Below are positions 17,965 through 26,074 of a DNA stretch of 46,882 bases, piece after piece. Position 1 is the first letter of the stretch. Each line of letters starts with the position of its first letter. The position numbers and the translations under genes were made by a program. A model generated the notes under the pieces. The model was not told the origin of the DNA and did no database searches. It saw only the letters and a program-made list of their open reading frames with translations. The DNA comes from an uncultured Prevotellaceae bacterium (GTDB lineage: Bacteria > Bacteroidota > Bacteroidia > Bacteroidales > Bacteroidaceae): positions 1-46,882 of the forward strand of contig CACXQL010000018.1 of assembly GCA_902769805.1 (NCBI GenBank). Direction: 5' to 3'.

Positions 17965-18350
17965 TCTGCATCAAAGAGATCGTGGATCTCCTCTATCTCA
18001 TCTTCATCAAACCACTTAGAGAGTCTGTTCTTTGCCTTCTCCTGTATCTCAGGGTCAACCTCAGTCCATACCTTCTTCAGTACATAAATCAGAACGGCAA
18101 GGTCGTCAGAAAGTCCAACAATAGGAATAGCATCTGGCAGCACATCCAAAGGACTGATCATATAGCCCAAAGCACCGATAATCATCGCCTTGTTGGCCTT
18201 ACTCACCTTGTCACTCTGTAAGGTATAATACAGGATTAGTGCTGCATACACCAGTTTGGAGCCAGCCCGTTTGGCAATACGGGAAATCTTCTCAACGAAA
18301 TCCGATTGAGAGAATTTGTTGGCATAACTCATAAAATCAGGTAACTCCAT
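17961..18350 (-). CDS. YkvA/DUF1232 family protein
   Basis: 129 residues. The core LVYAALILYYTLQ followed by ALGYMISPLDVLPDAIPIVGLSDDLAVLIYVLKKV is the DUF1232 signature (ISPLDxxPD). One or two membrane-associating helices are present; the C-terminus is acidic. Function unknown. It overlaps the next gene by 4 bp and follows the DUF4421 gene by 12 bp. Confidence 0.88.
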   Translation of the reverse strand: MELPDFMSYANKFSQSDFVEKISRIAKRAGSKLVYAALILYYTLQSDKVSKANKAMIIGALGYMISPLDVLPDAIPIVGLSDDLAVLIYVLKKVWTEVDPEIQEKAKNRLSKWFDEDEIEEIHDLFDAE

Positions 18351-18362
18351 ATTCTTTTCTTT

Positions 18363-19445
18363 TTATTGATTAGACTTATATCGTTTGCGTTTTCCAAAAT
18401 TATAGCCGACGTAGAAATTCAGGTTGCCAAAAATATTATTGGCAGAGAATCGAGACTTATGATAATTATAGGAACGGACGATAGCACTCGCTCCTGCATA
18501 CCACTGGGTATTATTCCACACAACACCAAAGCGACCGATACCGTCGATATTGAAATTATGGAAGTCAAAGCCTCGTTCCTCTTTCGATACAGTCTCACCA
18601 TGAGAGTTCTTATAGGCCAGGGCCACTGACAGGCTGGCACAGAACAGGAAGTTCTTGGCAAAGACCCAGTTGTAGGCATAGCCTACCGATGCATTCACAT
18701 CAAAATACTTGACCTCGTTGAACATCAGACTACTGTCGAGCTTGATATCCGCCACCCCTTCCTTTTCCTCTACGAGCTTTTCCAGTTTATCATGATCAAA
18801 GGACAACGTATTCTCAAGATAGCCTATACCAGCCATCCATGAACCACAACTTATTTTCTGACAGGTACTCTGGGCGAAGGCGGCAGGATAAGAGAAACGC
18901 TTATGATTGAAGATATAATAGACATTAGCTCCTGTGATACCCACTTTCAAGCCATCAAAGGAATGGTCTTCCAAGAAAACGTCCTTGGCATGGTCTCCTA
19001 AGTCCACATCCCGAATCTTGTAGTCACTACCCGTACGACGCCAGAAAAAGTCAACACCCACCTGTGCGGCATACAGGCTAAACTCCATGCCCTGTTTATT
19101 CGAACCGAAATGCATATTCTTCAAATCGAACGTATAACCAAAGAACATCCATCGCCATCCGAAATAAGGACCAGCCTTAAAACTGGGTTCTGGGGCAAAG
19201 GTCAGTTTCTGCTTGTGTTCCCCATCAGACGCTAACTTATAGATATCGTAGTTATAGGTAGCCTGTAACATCGCAGACCAGTTATAATGCTGCGGCTCCA
19301 CATAGTTCTCGTCTATCTCGGTGAAGTTACGAAGAGTACGTTTCAACCAACTCTCTTTCTTTGGTTTCTCCACTTCCAGGGAATCAGTAGCCTTTACCTC
19401 TATTCCCAGGCCTAACAGCAATATGACGATATATATATACTTCAA
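18363..19445 (-). CDS. DUF4421 outer-membrane-like beta protein
   Basis: 360 residues with a cleavable signal (KYIYIVILLLGLGIEVKA) and a series of amphipathic strands rich in aromatic residues, ending near YNFGKRKR, as in DUF4421. Probably an outer-membrane barrel; role unknown. There is no ATG at the 5' end: the only suitable start is TTG at 19445, 4 nt after the TGA of the Gfo/Idh gene, which implies a coupled, non-ATG start. Confidence 0.8.
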   Translation of the reverse strand: MKYIYIVILLLGLGIEVKATDSLEVEKPKKESWLKRTLRNFTEIDENYVEPQHYNWSAMLQATYNYDIYKLASDGEHKQKLTFAPEPSFKAGPYFGWRWMFFGYTFDLKNMHFGSNKQGMEFSLYAAQVGVDFFWRRTGSDYKIRDVDLGDHAKDVFLEDHSFDGLKVGITGANVYYIFNHKRFSYPAAFAQSTCQKISCGSWMAGIGYLENTLSFDHDKLEKLVEEKEGVADIKLDSSLMFNEVKYFDVNASVGYAYNWVFAKNFLFCASLSVALAYKNSHGETVSKEERGFDFHNFNIDGIGRFGVVWNNTQWYAGASAIVRSYNYHKSRFSANNIFGNLNFYVGYNFGKRKRYKSNQ

Positions 19446-19449
19446 ACTA

Positions 19450-20433
19450 TCAGAATTTTCCTAATATACGATCCATAGCCCAGTTGACTGGCGTTGCCGA
19501 CACACTGGTACACGCACAGATGCCGATGCCCTGCAGATGTTCTATGACATTCTTTATCAGCGGATACTGCACATACGGTGGATTAGGTACTGTGATTTTC
19601 TGGGTACCTTCACTGGTATGCAGTTTGATAGGGGCATAGTCGAATACTGAGAAACTCACAGAGCCCTGGTCACCAATCAGTTCGATGCGATCCTCCCGTG
19701 CCGACTCATGGGCCACGAAACACCAAGAGCCACTGCCAGGCAGTCCGTTCTCAAACTGGAAACAGGCACTCACACTGTCTTCTGCCTCATAGAGTCCTCC
19801 CCTATTGGCACGAATACCACGAGCCTCAACAATCACCCCGAAGATATATTGCAGCAAGTCTAACTGATGAGGGGCTAAGTCATAGAAATAACCACCACCA
19901 GCAATATCTGGCTGCAAACGCCAAGGTAACTCTTTCGACTTGCTATAGTCTAACTCACGAGGAGGAACAGCAAAGCGCACATGCACATTCACCATCTTAC
20001 CGATGATCCCATTATCCACAATTTCCTTGACTTTCTGGAAATAAGGAAGATAACGGCGGTAGTAAGCGACAAAACAGGGAACACCTGTCTCTTCACTGAT
20101 ACGGTTGATGCGAGCACAGTCCTCATACGATGCAGCCAACGGTTTCTCAATATAGACAGGTTTACCTGCCTTCATCGCCATAATAGCGTATGTCGCATGA
20201 CTGGATGGTGGTGTTGCCACATAAACAGCATTGACATCTGGGTCGTCAATCAGTTCCTGTGCATCCGTATACCATTTAGGGATTCCACGCTTGACAGCAT
20301 AAGTGTGGGCACGATCCTCCGTGCGACTCATCACAGCGACAACACTGGAGCCTTCCACTTCCGAGAAAGCAGGTCCGCTTTTGATTTCCGTCACCTCACC
20401 GCAACCGATGAATCCCCACTTGATATAGTTCAT
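19450..20433 (-). CDS. Gfo/Idh/MocA family NAD(P)-dependent oxidoreductase
   Basis: 327 residues. N-terminal Rossmann fold with GCGEVTEIKSGPAF (residues 9-22), VYVATPPSSH and the family's EKPLA motif near 96; the C-terminal alpha/beta domain follows, with YYRRYLPYFQK and DLAPHQLDLLQYIFG, where the His is a usual catalytic position. Acts on a sugar, inositol or bile-pigment-like substrate; the exact one is not decidable. It sits 10 bp after hisB in the operon. Confidence 0.9.
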   Translation of the reverse strand: MNYIKWGFIGCGEVTEIKSGPAFSEVEGSSVVAVMSRTEDRAHTYAVKRGIPKWYTDAQELIDDPDVNAVYVATPPSSHATYAIMAMKAGKPVYIEKPLAASYEDCARINRISEETGVPCFVAYYRRYLPYFQKVKEIVDNGIIGKMVNVHVRFAVPPRELDYSKSKELPWRLQPDIAGGGYFYDLAPHQLDLLQYIFGVIVEARGIRANRGGLYEAEDSVSACFQFENGLPGSGSWCFVAHESAREDRIELIGDQGSVSFSVFDYAPIKLHTSEGTQKITVPNPPYVQYPLIKNVIEHLQGIGICACTSVSATPVNWAMDRILGKF

Positions 20434-20443
20434 AGTTCAGCGT

Positions 20444-21502
20444 TCATAATAAACCTTTGGTGCTGGGCAGCTCATAATGATAGATATCACGACGTACTGC
20501 CATCTTCAGTGCACGGGCAAGCGCCTTGAAGACACCCTCTATCTTATGGTGCTCATTGTCTCCTTCTGCCTTGATATTCAGATTCATTTTGGCAGCATCA
20601 CTAAGACTCTTGAAGAAATGCAGGAACATCTCCGTAGGCATCTCTCCTATCTTCTCACGATGGAACTCAGCATCCCATACCAGCCAGGGACGACCGCCAA
20701 AATCGAGAGCAACACTGCACAGACAGTCATCCATTGGCAGGCAATAGCCATAACGCTCTATGCCACGTTTGTCACCAAGAGCCTTCAGGATACACTCACC
20801 TAAAGCGATGGCGGTATCCTCGATGGTATGATGCTCATCAACCTCTAAGTCACCCTTGGTATGTATCGTCAGGTCCATCATACCATGCTTGCCTATCTGC
20901 TCCAGCATGTGGTCAAAGAATCCCAGACCTGTAGAGATATCACACTTGCCCGTTCCATCCAGACAAACCTTGATCTCTATATCTGTCTCCTTGGTCGTAC
21001 GCTTGACTTCCGCATAGCGTTCTCCTGCGAAAAGCGTCTCCGTGATCTTGTCCCAGTTGCCTACCTGCAGAAACTTACATCCGATATTCTGTGCAAACAG
21101 GCGGTCGGTATCACGGTCACCAATGACATAGCTGTTGGCGATATCATATTCGGGATCATTCATGTATTTCTCCACCAGTCCTGTATTCGGCTTACGCGTC
21201 GGCGCATTATCCTCTGGGAAATGGGAATCGATGAGGATATCATCAAACTCAACACCCTCTCCTTTCAGGGTCTGCAGGATGAAGTTCTGTACGGGCCAGA
21301 AGGTATCTTCAGGAAAAGCCTCTGTTCCCAGTCCGTCTTGATTACTGACCATCACCAACTCGAAGTCGAGTCGCTGACGGATGAATACGAGGTTGCGGAT
21401 GACACCCTCCACGAACTTCAGTTTCGCGAAAGAGTCTATCTGCTCGTCGGCAGGCTCCTCTATGATAGTTCCGTCACGGTCGATGAATAACAGTCTTTTC
21501 AT
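20444..21502 (-). CDS. hisB: Bifunctional histidinol-phosphatase / imidazoleglycerol-phosphate dehydratase
   Basis: 352 residues. N-terminal HAD phosphatase with DRDGT at 8-12; C-terminal IGP dehydratase with [15 protein letters not shown] and [16 protein letters not shown] manganese sites. It performs two steps of histidine synthesis in the cytoplasm. The loop corresponding to the Cys-rich zinc site of the E. coli enzyme reads [13 protein letters not shown], without the cysteines. No other his gene is in the window, so hisB is an orphan placed second in an unrelated operon. It starts 4 bp inside the preceding gene (ATGA). Confidence 0.95.
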   Translation of the reverse strand: MKRLLFIDRDGTIIEEPADEQIDSFAKLKFVEGVIRNLVFIRQRLDFELVMVSNQDGLGTEAFPEDTFWPVQNFILQTLKGEGVEFDDILIDSHFPEDNAPTRKPNTGLVEKYMNDPEYDIANSYVIGDRDTDRLFAQNIGCKFLQVGNWDKITETLFAGERYAEVKRTTKETDIEIKVCLDGTGKCDISTGLGFFDHMLEQIGKHGMMDLTIHTKGDLEVDEHHTIEDTAIALGECILKALGDKRGIERYGYCLPMDDCLCSVALDFGGRPWLVWDAEFHREKIGEMPTEMFLHFFKSLSDAAKMNLNIKAEGDNEHHKIEGVFKALARALKMAVRRDIYHYELPSTKGLL

Positions 21503-22449
21503 ATCTCAAGTTTATTTTTCTCTTGTTCGTAACTCTCAATAGAGCCATACATATAATAGAACACTGGCAGTATCGGTATATACAGGTATACCAGTACGAA
21601 GCCTGTCAGGAAGAATGTAACGATGGTCAGAAGGTTTGCATAATCAGGCATCCCCAACGGGTCACCATTCAGGAATCCTTCCTGAGCCATCACGTTTGCC
21701 TGTGTCAGAATGATGGCTGGCATACAAAAGAGGCTCATCAGGACACAGATCAACAAACCACCTATCAGACAAGTCGTGAAGATATGTCCCCAATGGTGAA
21801 GCCCTGTCCCATAAGACTTTGACAGAACAGAGAAATAGCCGCCTCCCTTGTTCAGGATATATTTCATCGCCACATAGATCAATGGGAAAGACAACAATAT
21901 AACTGCCACTGTGAGTATCAGGGAGGTCGTCACCAATGTGACAGGTGCAAGAGTGACGAATTTCAATAACACCATGAACAGCCCTGCGATAACAAGAACG
22001 GGAATGAGCACGACAAGGAGACTAAAGAGATAACCCTTTAAGGTACGTCCCATCAGCTTGGTACTCACGGCAAGCCAACGACGCGAAACCGTCATCTTTC
22101 CAGTATCCTGATGCTCCTTCAACTTATTCAGCACGGTGGCAAAAGTCAATGCCTCCACAACGATATACAACAGTATCAAGACGATGATAGCACCTCCCGT
22201 GAACAGGTATTCCCTTGCTGTCTCCATAGACAACAGTTGATGCTGCACCAAAGTCTGTTTCATAATCTCAGCCGTGATGGCAGGTAGTTTTATCGCACAT
22301 AAGGTTCCTAAGGCAGAAAAGACAGCCGCATAGAGCAGCGCCATCAACCATGAAGCCTTGAAGAACAGACGGAAATGAGAGAAGTATAACCCTAAGCCCT
22401 TGGAGATGACTCCACGATAGGTACGGTTCTTGAATAATTCGTATCCCAT
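21499..22449 (-). CDS. Multi-pass membrane protein of unknown function
   Basis: 316 residues with about six transmembrane helices (around 30-55, 85-110, 150-180, 185-215, 235-262, 275-300) and a short basic N-terminus ([33 protein letters not shown]). No transport or enzyme motif is recognisable. It is the first gene of the six-gene operon, directly behind a promoter box, and its stop overlaps hisB. Function unassigned. Confidence 0.75.
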   Translation of the reverse strand: MGYELFKNRTYRGVISKGLGLYFSHFRLFFKASWLMALLYAAVFSALGTLCAIKLPAITAEIMKQTLVQHQLLSMETAREYLFTGGAIIVLILLYIVVEALTFATVLNKLKEHQDTGKMTVSRRWLAVSTKLMGRTLKGYLFSLLVVLIPVLVIAGLFMVLLKFVTLAPVTLVTTSLILTVAVILLSFPLIYVAMKYILNKGGGYFSVLSKSYGTGLHHWGHIFTTCLIGGLLICVLMSLFCMPAIILTQANVMAQEGFLNGDPLGMPDYANLLTIVTFFLTGFVLVYLYIPILPVFYYMYGSIESYEQEKNKLEI

Positions 22450-22470
22450 ATTTAATGACTAATTTGGGTA

Positions 22471-22478
22471 CAAAGATA
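22471..22478 (-). promoter_or_regulatory. Promoter -7 box of the six-gene operon
   Basis: Minus strand TATCTTTG matches TAnnTTTG, 21 nt before the ATG at 22449. No exact -33 TTTG is seen. Confidence 0.5.
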
Positions 22479-22590
22479 ACTATTTTTTGTGGAATAGGAA
22501 AAATACTAAGTATTTTTTCCACTTCTTTATACTTGGTTTTAAAGGTATTTTAGATTCCTGAGGACATTGTATAGGAATATTTAGGTGCCT

Positions 22591-22678
22591 GTCGACTGGA
22601 GTCAGCAGGTTTGTCGACTGGAGTCAGCAGGTCTGTCGACTGGAGTCAGCAAGTCTGTCGACTGAAGTCAGCAACTGA
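22591..22678. repeat. Tandem array A: four copies of a 22-bp unit
   Basis: Unit GTCGACTGGAGTCAGCAGGT plus 2 nt at 22591, 22613, 22635 and 22657; the first three are nearly identical, the fourth has drifted. Each unit contains the palindrome GTCGAC and the short dyad GACT-GG-AGTC. There are no spacers between units, so it is not a CRISPR. It lies in the gap between the six-gene operon and the btu operon's last gene. Confidence 0.9.
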
Positions 22679-22697
22679 TTAGGATGCTTCTTTCATA

Positions 22698-22785
22698 CGC
22701 ATACACAGGCACTTTCCATCGCATACAACGGCTCTTTCCATCGCATACACAGGCACTTTCCATCGCATACAACGGCACTTTTGAA
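22698..22785. repeat. Tandem array B: four copies of a different 22-bp unit
   Basis: Units start at 22698, 22720, 22742 and 22764. They alternate between two forms, CGCATACACAGGCAC and CGCATACAACGGCTC/GGCAC, each followed by TTTCCAT. The alternation suggests duplication of a 44-bp dimer. The array ends 9 bp before the stop codon of btuC. Period and copy number equal those of array A although the sequences are unrelated. The rest of 22479-22590 shows only A/T-rich sequence. Confidence 0.88.
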
Positions 22786-22793
22786 AAGAAAGG

Positions 22794-23807
22794 TTAGTGT
22801 TGTCGCTTTAAGATAACATAGATAATGACAGGAGCTCCCATGATGGGTGTTACGGCATTTAGGGGAATGACACCATTCTCCCCCGGCAGGATGGTGATGA
22901 GATTGCACAACAGGGCAATCACTGCACCCATAAGAATCGTTGCAGGAAGTAAAGAACGATGATTGTCTGTCGTCAATAACAGTCGTGCAATATGAGGTAC
23001 TGCAAGTCCGATGAAGGCGACGGGACCACAGAATGCAGTGGTGATAGCCGTCAAGATTCCTGTAACGATTAACAGCCAGTTACGTACCTTGATGATATTA
23101 ATACCTAAGTTCTCCGCATAACGGTCACCTAACATCAAGGCATTCAGGGGTTTGATGAGCAACAGGCTCCCAACAAGTCCTAATATGGTAATACTGGCAA
23201 ATACAGGCATCATCTTCATCGACACACCGCCAAAGGAGCCTAAACCCCACACCATATAAGAACGGACTCCCTCGTCTGTGGCGAAAAAGTTCAGTAAGGA
23301 GATGGCGGAGTTGGAGATATATCCTATCATGATACCGATAATCAACAGCATCACATGATTACGGACGATGGTAGAGAAGAAGAATATCAGCATCATCACC
23401 AACATCGCACCAATAAAGGCTGCCACCAATACTGCCACAAAACCCGACAGGCTGACAGAGCCTGCGGAGATACTGCCTCCCAAGAACAGCATCACCAAAG
23501 CAACGCCCAACCCTGCTCCACTATTGATACCGAAGATACTCGGACCTGCCAACGGATTACGGAAAGCTGTCTGTAACATCAATCCACTGGCAGCAAGGGC
23601 ACCTCCGCAAAGGATTGCTGTCAATGCCTGAGGCAGACGGGAACTCAGAATGATATACTGCCACGAAGGCTTCACGTCATCTTTGCCTATAAGGATACGG
23701 AAGGTCTCCTCTACAGGGATGGAAACAGAACCCATCACCAAGTTAAGGATGAAGAGTACGAGGATGACAAATGCCAGTCCAATGCAATATAATGTTCCCT
23801 TACTCAT
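22794..23807 (-). CDS. btuC: FecCD-type ABC permease, probable vitamin B12 permease BtuC
   Basis: 337 residues from the ATG at 23807, which overlaps the binding-protein gene by 8 bp. About ten transmembrane helices; the family motifs GGALAASGLMLQTAFRNPLAGPSIFGI and GPVAFIGLAVPHIARLL are present. The family imports B12, haem or siderophores. The cobalamin riboswitch, btuB and the btuG-like gene upstream make B12 the likely substrate. The partner ATPase (BtuD) is not beside it: the next thing downstream is the pair of tandem arrays. Confidence 0.88.
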   Translation of the reverse strand: MSKGTLYCIGLAFVILVLFILNLVMGSVSIPVEETFRILIGKDDVKPSWQYIILSSRLPQALTAILCGGALAASGLMLQTAFRNPLAGPSIFGINSGAGLGVALVMLFLGGSISAGSVSLSGFVAVLVAAFIGAMLVMMLIFFFSTIVRNHVMLLIIGIMIGYISNSAISLLNFFATDEGVRSYMVWGLGSFGGVSMKMMPVFASITILGLVGSLLLIKPLNALMLGDRYAENLGINIIKVRNWLLIVTGILTAITTAFCGPVAFIGLAVPHIARLLLTTDNHRSLLPATILMGAVIALLCNLITILPGENGVIPLNAVTPIMGAPVIIYVILKRQH

Positions 23808-24921
23808 CCAGTTTCTGATAATAACGCAAGGGAGCCTTATAGGGTATGTCTTGATGTATGATCCGGATAAAGTCACTCAACAGCCAGTCAGGACGGAAGG
23901 GAGTCTCTTCGTAGAATAGTGACTGTTCCACATTACAGCCATAGACATTCCTGTCAGCAAACGGCTGCAACTGCTGATAGCCACGATACTCACTGAGCAG
24001 CTCATGGTAGTTCTGGACATGGTCGCTACTATATCGGTAGAGCCATACCTCCGCACTGCCAGCCTTTTCCAGGACTGCCTCAAAGGGCAAGGAGACACTA
24101 CCGCTATGGTCATCATCAGCCCATGCATACTGTCCTCCTGCATCTTTGATCATCTGTCCGATGGTGCTGCGTCCTCCAGGCACATACCAGACGGAGCCTA
24201 CCATCTTGTCTATCAGTACAGACTTCCCTTTGCCTGCCTTCGCTACCTCGTCTTTTAAGGCGTGATAGTTCTTGTCAACCTCTGCAAAGAGACTGTCTGT
24301 CTTCTGTTCCTCTCCGAAGAGCATCCCATAGAACTTCATCCATTCCGCACGTGCAAGGGGTGAGTTCTCCATATATTCAGCGCACTCCACCAGAGGAATG
24401 TCAATATCCTCCACCTTGCCATAGCCACCACTGTTCTCAAACGGAGACAGCAGGATGACCTCTGGTTTCACGTCTATAATTTTCTCCACCACAGGACTCA
24501 GTCCGTTGCCGCAGTCGGCTATACGTCCTTTCTTTACCTGTTCCTGGACATACGGTATCTTGATGTACTGAAGGTCAGCGACACCCACGATATTCTCCCC
24601 ATGACCAATAGTCGTCAGCAAAGCACAATGTACTGTCGTAAACACAGCAGCACGCTCCACTGGTGTGCGGATAACAGTACCATGAGGATGATGCTTGGGC
24701 ATCTCTCCCTCCCGAGGCACCAGCAGATAGGTATGCAAGACCTTCCCTTCCTTCCACGGATTGCGGATATTCACCTCCGTATAGCCTTCATAGCGGATGA
24801 CAGACAACAGAGAGGAATACTTCAGTTTCAGGGTGTCACCCTCTTCCTGCAGAAACCCGGTGCGGTTTCCGCAGGAAGACAGCAACGCCGTAATGAATCC
24901 TATGAGGATAAGTCTGCGCAT
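23800..24921 (-). CDS. btuF: Periplasmic B12-binding lipoprotein-like protein (BtuF type)
   Basis: 373 residues with a lipoprotein signal (MRRLILIGFITALLSSCG; lipobox LSSC, Cys17). The mature part is a class III helical-backbone substrate-binding protein: first lobe with VGVADLQYIKIPYV and KPEVILLSPF, linker helix near 195-245, second lobe with YVPGGRSTIGQMIKDAGG. Such proteins deliver B12 or iron chelates to a FecCD/BtuC permease, which is the next gene. Ligand B12 is inferred from the riboswitch operon. It lies 5 bp after the btuG-like gene. Confidence 0.87.
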   Translation of the reverse strand: MRRLILIGFITALLSSCGNRTGFLQEEGDTLKLKYSSLLSVIRYEGYTEVNIRNPWKEGKVLHTYLLVPREGEMPKHHPHGTVIRTPVERAAVFTTVHCALLTTIGHGENIVGVADLQYIKIPYVQEQVKKGRIADCGNGLSPVVEKIIDVKPEVILLSPFENSGGYGKVEDIDIPLVECAEYMENSPLARAEWMKFYGMLFGEEQKTDSLFAEVDKNYHALKDEVAKAGKGKSVLIDKMVGSVWYVPGGRSTIGQMIKDAGGQYAWADDDHSGSVSLPFEAVLEKAGSAEVWLYRYSSDHVQNYHELLSEYRGYQQLQPFADRNVYGCNVEQSLFYEETPFRPDWLLSDFIRIIHQDIPYKAPLRYYQKLDE

Positions 24922-24926
24922 GAGTC

Positions 24927-26072
24927 TTAATACTCAATTGTCTCTGTAGTGAAATTGAAAGCGATACGCTGAGGACCTACACCACAGTCAAAGGTACCCT
25001 TCTTATTGAACGAACTGTCATAGACGTTGACATAGCCGTTAGAAGAATAGTCGGCATAGGTACCATATTCGCTGGTGACCATATGATAGGATGCAATGAA
25101 CAAGTCACCTGTAAGAGGATCGACACCGATAGCGGCTGGACTCTCAATATCTGCTGGTGAGACCGATGAAGTCATACCTGTCTGGGTATCATAGACGGAA
25201 TAGGTCACAGGATTGGTCACACCATAGGCATAGGGTGCATTGAAAGTATAGATCTTCGTTCCTGCACATGCCATACCAGTAGCGTCGGCAATCACTTTCG
25301 TTACAGAGAAGTTATCAGTGTCGGTGCCAGAGATTCTGTAGACACCAGCGTTCTTCTGAGCATAAGTAGGAGCGTCTCCGTACTGACCATAGTCCAGGAA
25401 GTAGATACCAGTGCCGTCAACGGCGATATCCTGTGGGTTACGGATATTCTCATGCTTCAGTACTTTCTCTGTCTTAGTCGTCGTATCTATCATGGAGATA
25501 GAAGCATTACCATTGCCATAATCACTGTTGGCAACCAACAGGGTTCCATTAACAACACATATACCCTCAGGGTATGGACCAGTCTTATACTTATCCACTA
25601 ATGAGAAATTCAAGGTATCTATAGCAGCCACATATCCTCCATAGGTGGACACGTAGATTTTGTCACCCTCTGCTGTGATACGGCGTGGATGAGCACCATC
25701 TGTACCTAACATCGCAGAAGCTGTCATGTCGATTTTACGAATGACCTTCAGTGTCTTCGCATTTGTGACAAATACAGTATTCTCACCATCTACCACAATA
25801 TAGAATTTCTCACCATAGCACATGGCATCATTGGCTGTCATACCGAGTTTCATACCACTGTTGGCAGCACCAAAGGCATCGGGAGTAGCCTTCCTTGTCG
25901 TGTAATCATAATAAGTCAGATTACCAGGGATACCACTACCTGTGTTACCAGAGCCTACCACATAGGCGCCTTTGGAAACTGGAATCTCATACTGTTGTTT
26001 TTCATTGTCTTCATTACATGCAGAGAAGAGTGCTACACTCAACACTGCCAAACTTAAAAGATACTTTTTCAT
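24927..26072 (-). CDS. btuG: Surface B12-capturing beta-propeller lipoprotein (BtuG-like)
   Basis: 381 residues with a lipoprotein signal (lipobox FSAC, Cys19) followed by the acidic NEDNE, fitting the surface-export signal of Bacteroidota lipoproteins. The mature chain is a YncE/NHL-like beta-propeller made of ~45-residue repeats (for example KIYVSTYGGYVAAIDT, LLVANSDYGNGNASISMID, DLFIASYHM). In Bacteroides, BtuG is such a propeller that binds B12 very tightly and passes it to BtuB. Gene order btuB-btuG-btuF-btuC behind a cobalamin riboswitch supports that role. Ligand contacts cannot be confirmed by eye. Confidence 0.82.
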   Translation of the reverse strand: MKKYLLSLAVLSVALFSACNEDNEKQQYEIPVSKGAYVVGSGNTGSGIPGNLTYYDYTTRKATPDAFGAANSGMKLGMTANDAMCYGEKFYIVVDGENTVFVTNAKTLKVIRKIDMTASAMLGTDGAHPRRITAEGDKIYVSTYGGYVAAIDTLNFSLVDKYKTGPYPEGICVVNGTLLVANSDYGNGNASISMIDTTTKTEKVLKHENIRNPQDIAVDGTGIYFLDYGQYGDAPTYAQKNAGVYRISGTDTDNFSVTKVIADATGMACAGTKIYTFNAPYAYGVTNPVTYSVYDTQTGMTSSVSPADIESPAAIGVDPLTGDLFIASYHMVTSEYGTYADYSSNGYVNVYDSSFNKKGTFDCGVGPQRIAFNFTTETIEY

Positions 26073-26074
26073 TT

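Noticed and set aside
22591-22785. CRISPR array
   Set aside because: The repeats are directly tandem with no spacers, only four units each, and no cas gene is near.
22693-22908. Small protein-coding gene on the minus strand across tandem array B
   Set aside because: The frame is produced by the repeat itself and overlaps btuC; composition and lack of a promoter or start context argue against it.
23368-23631. Antisense open frames inside btuC and other genes
   Set aside because: They are long only because of codon bias on the opposite strand and have no family resemblance, promoter or start context.
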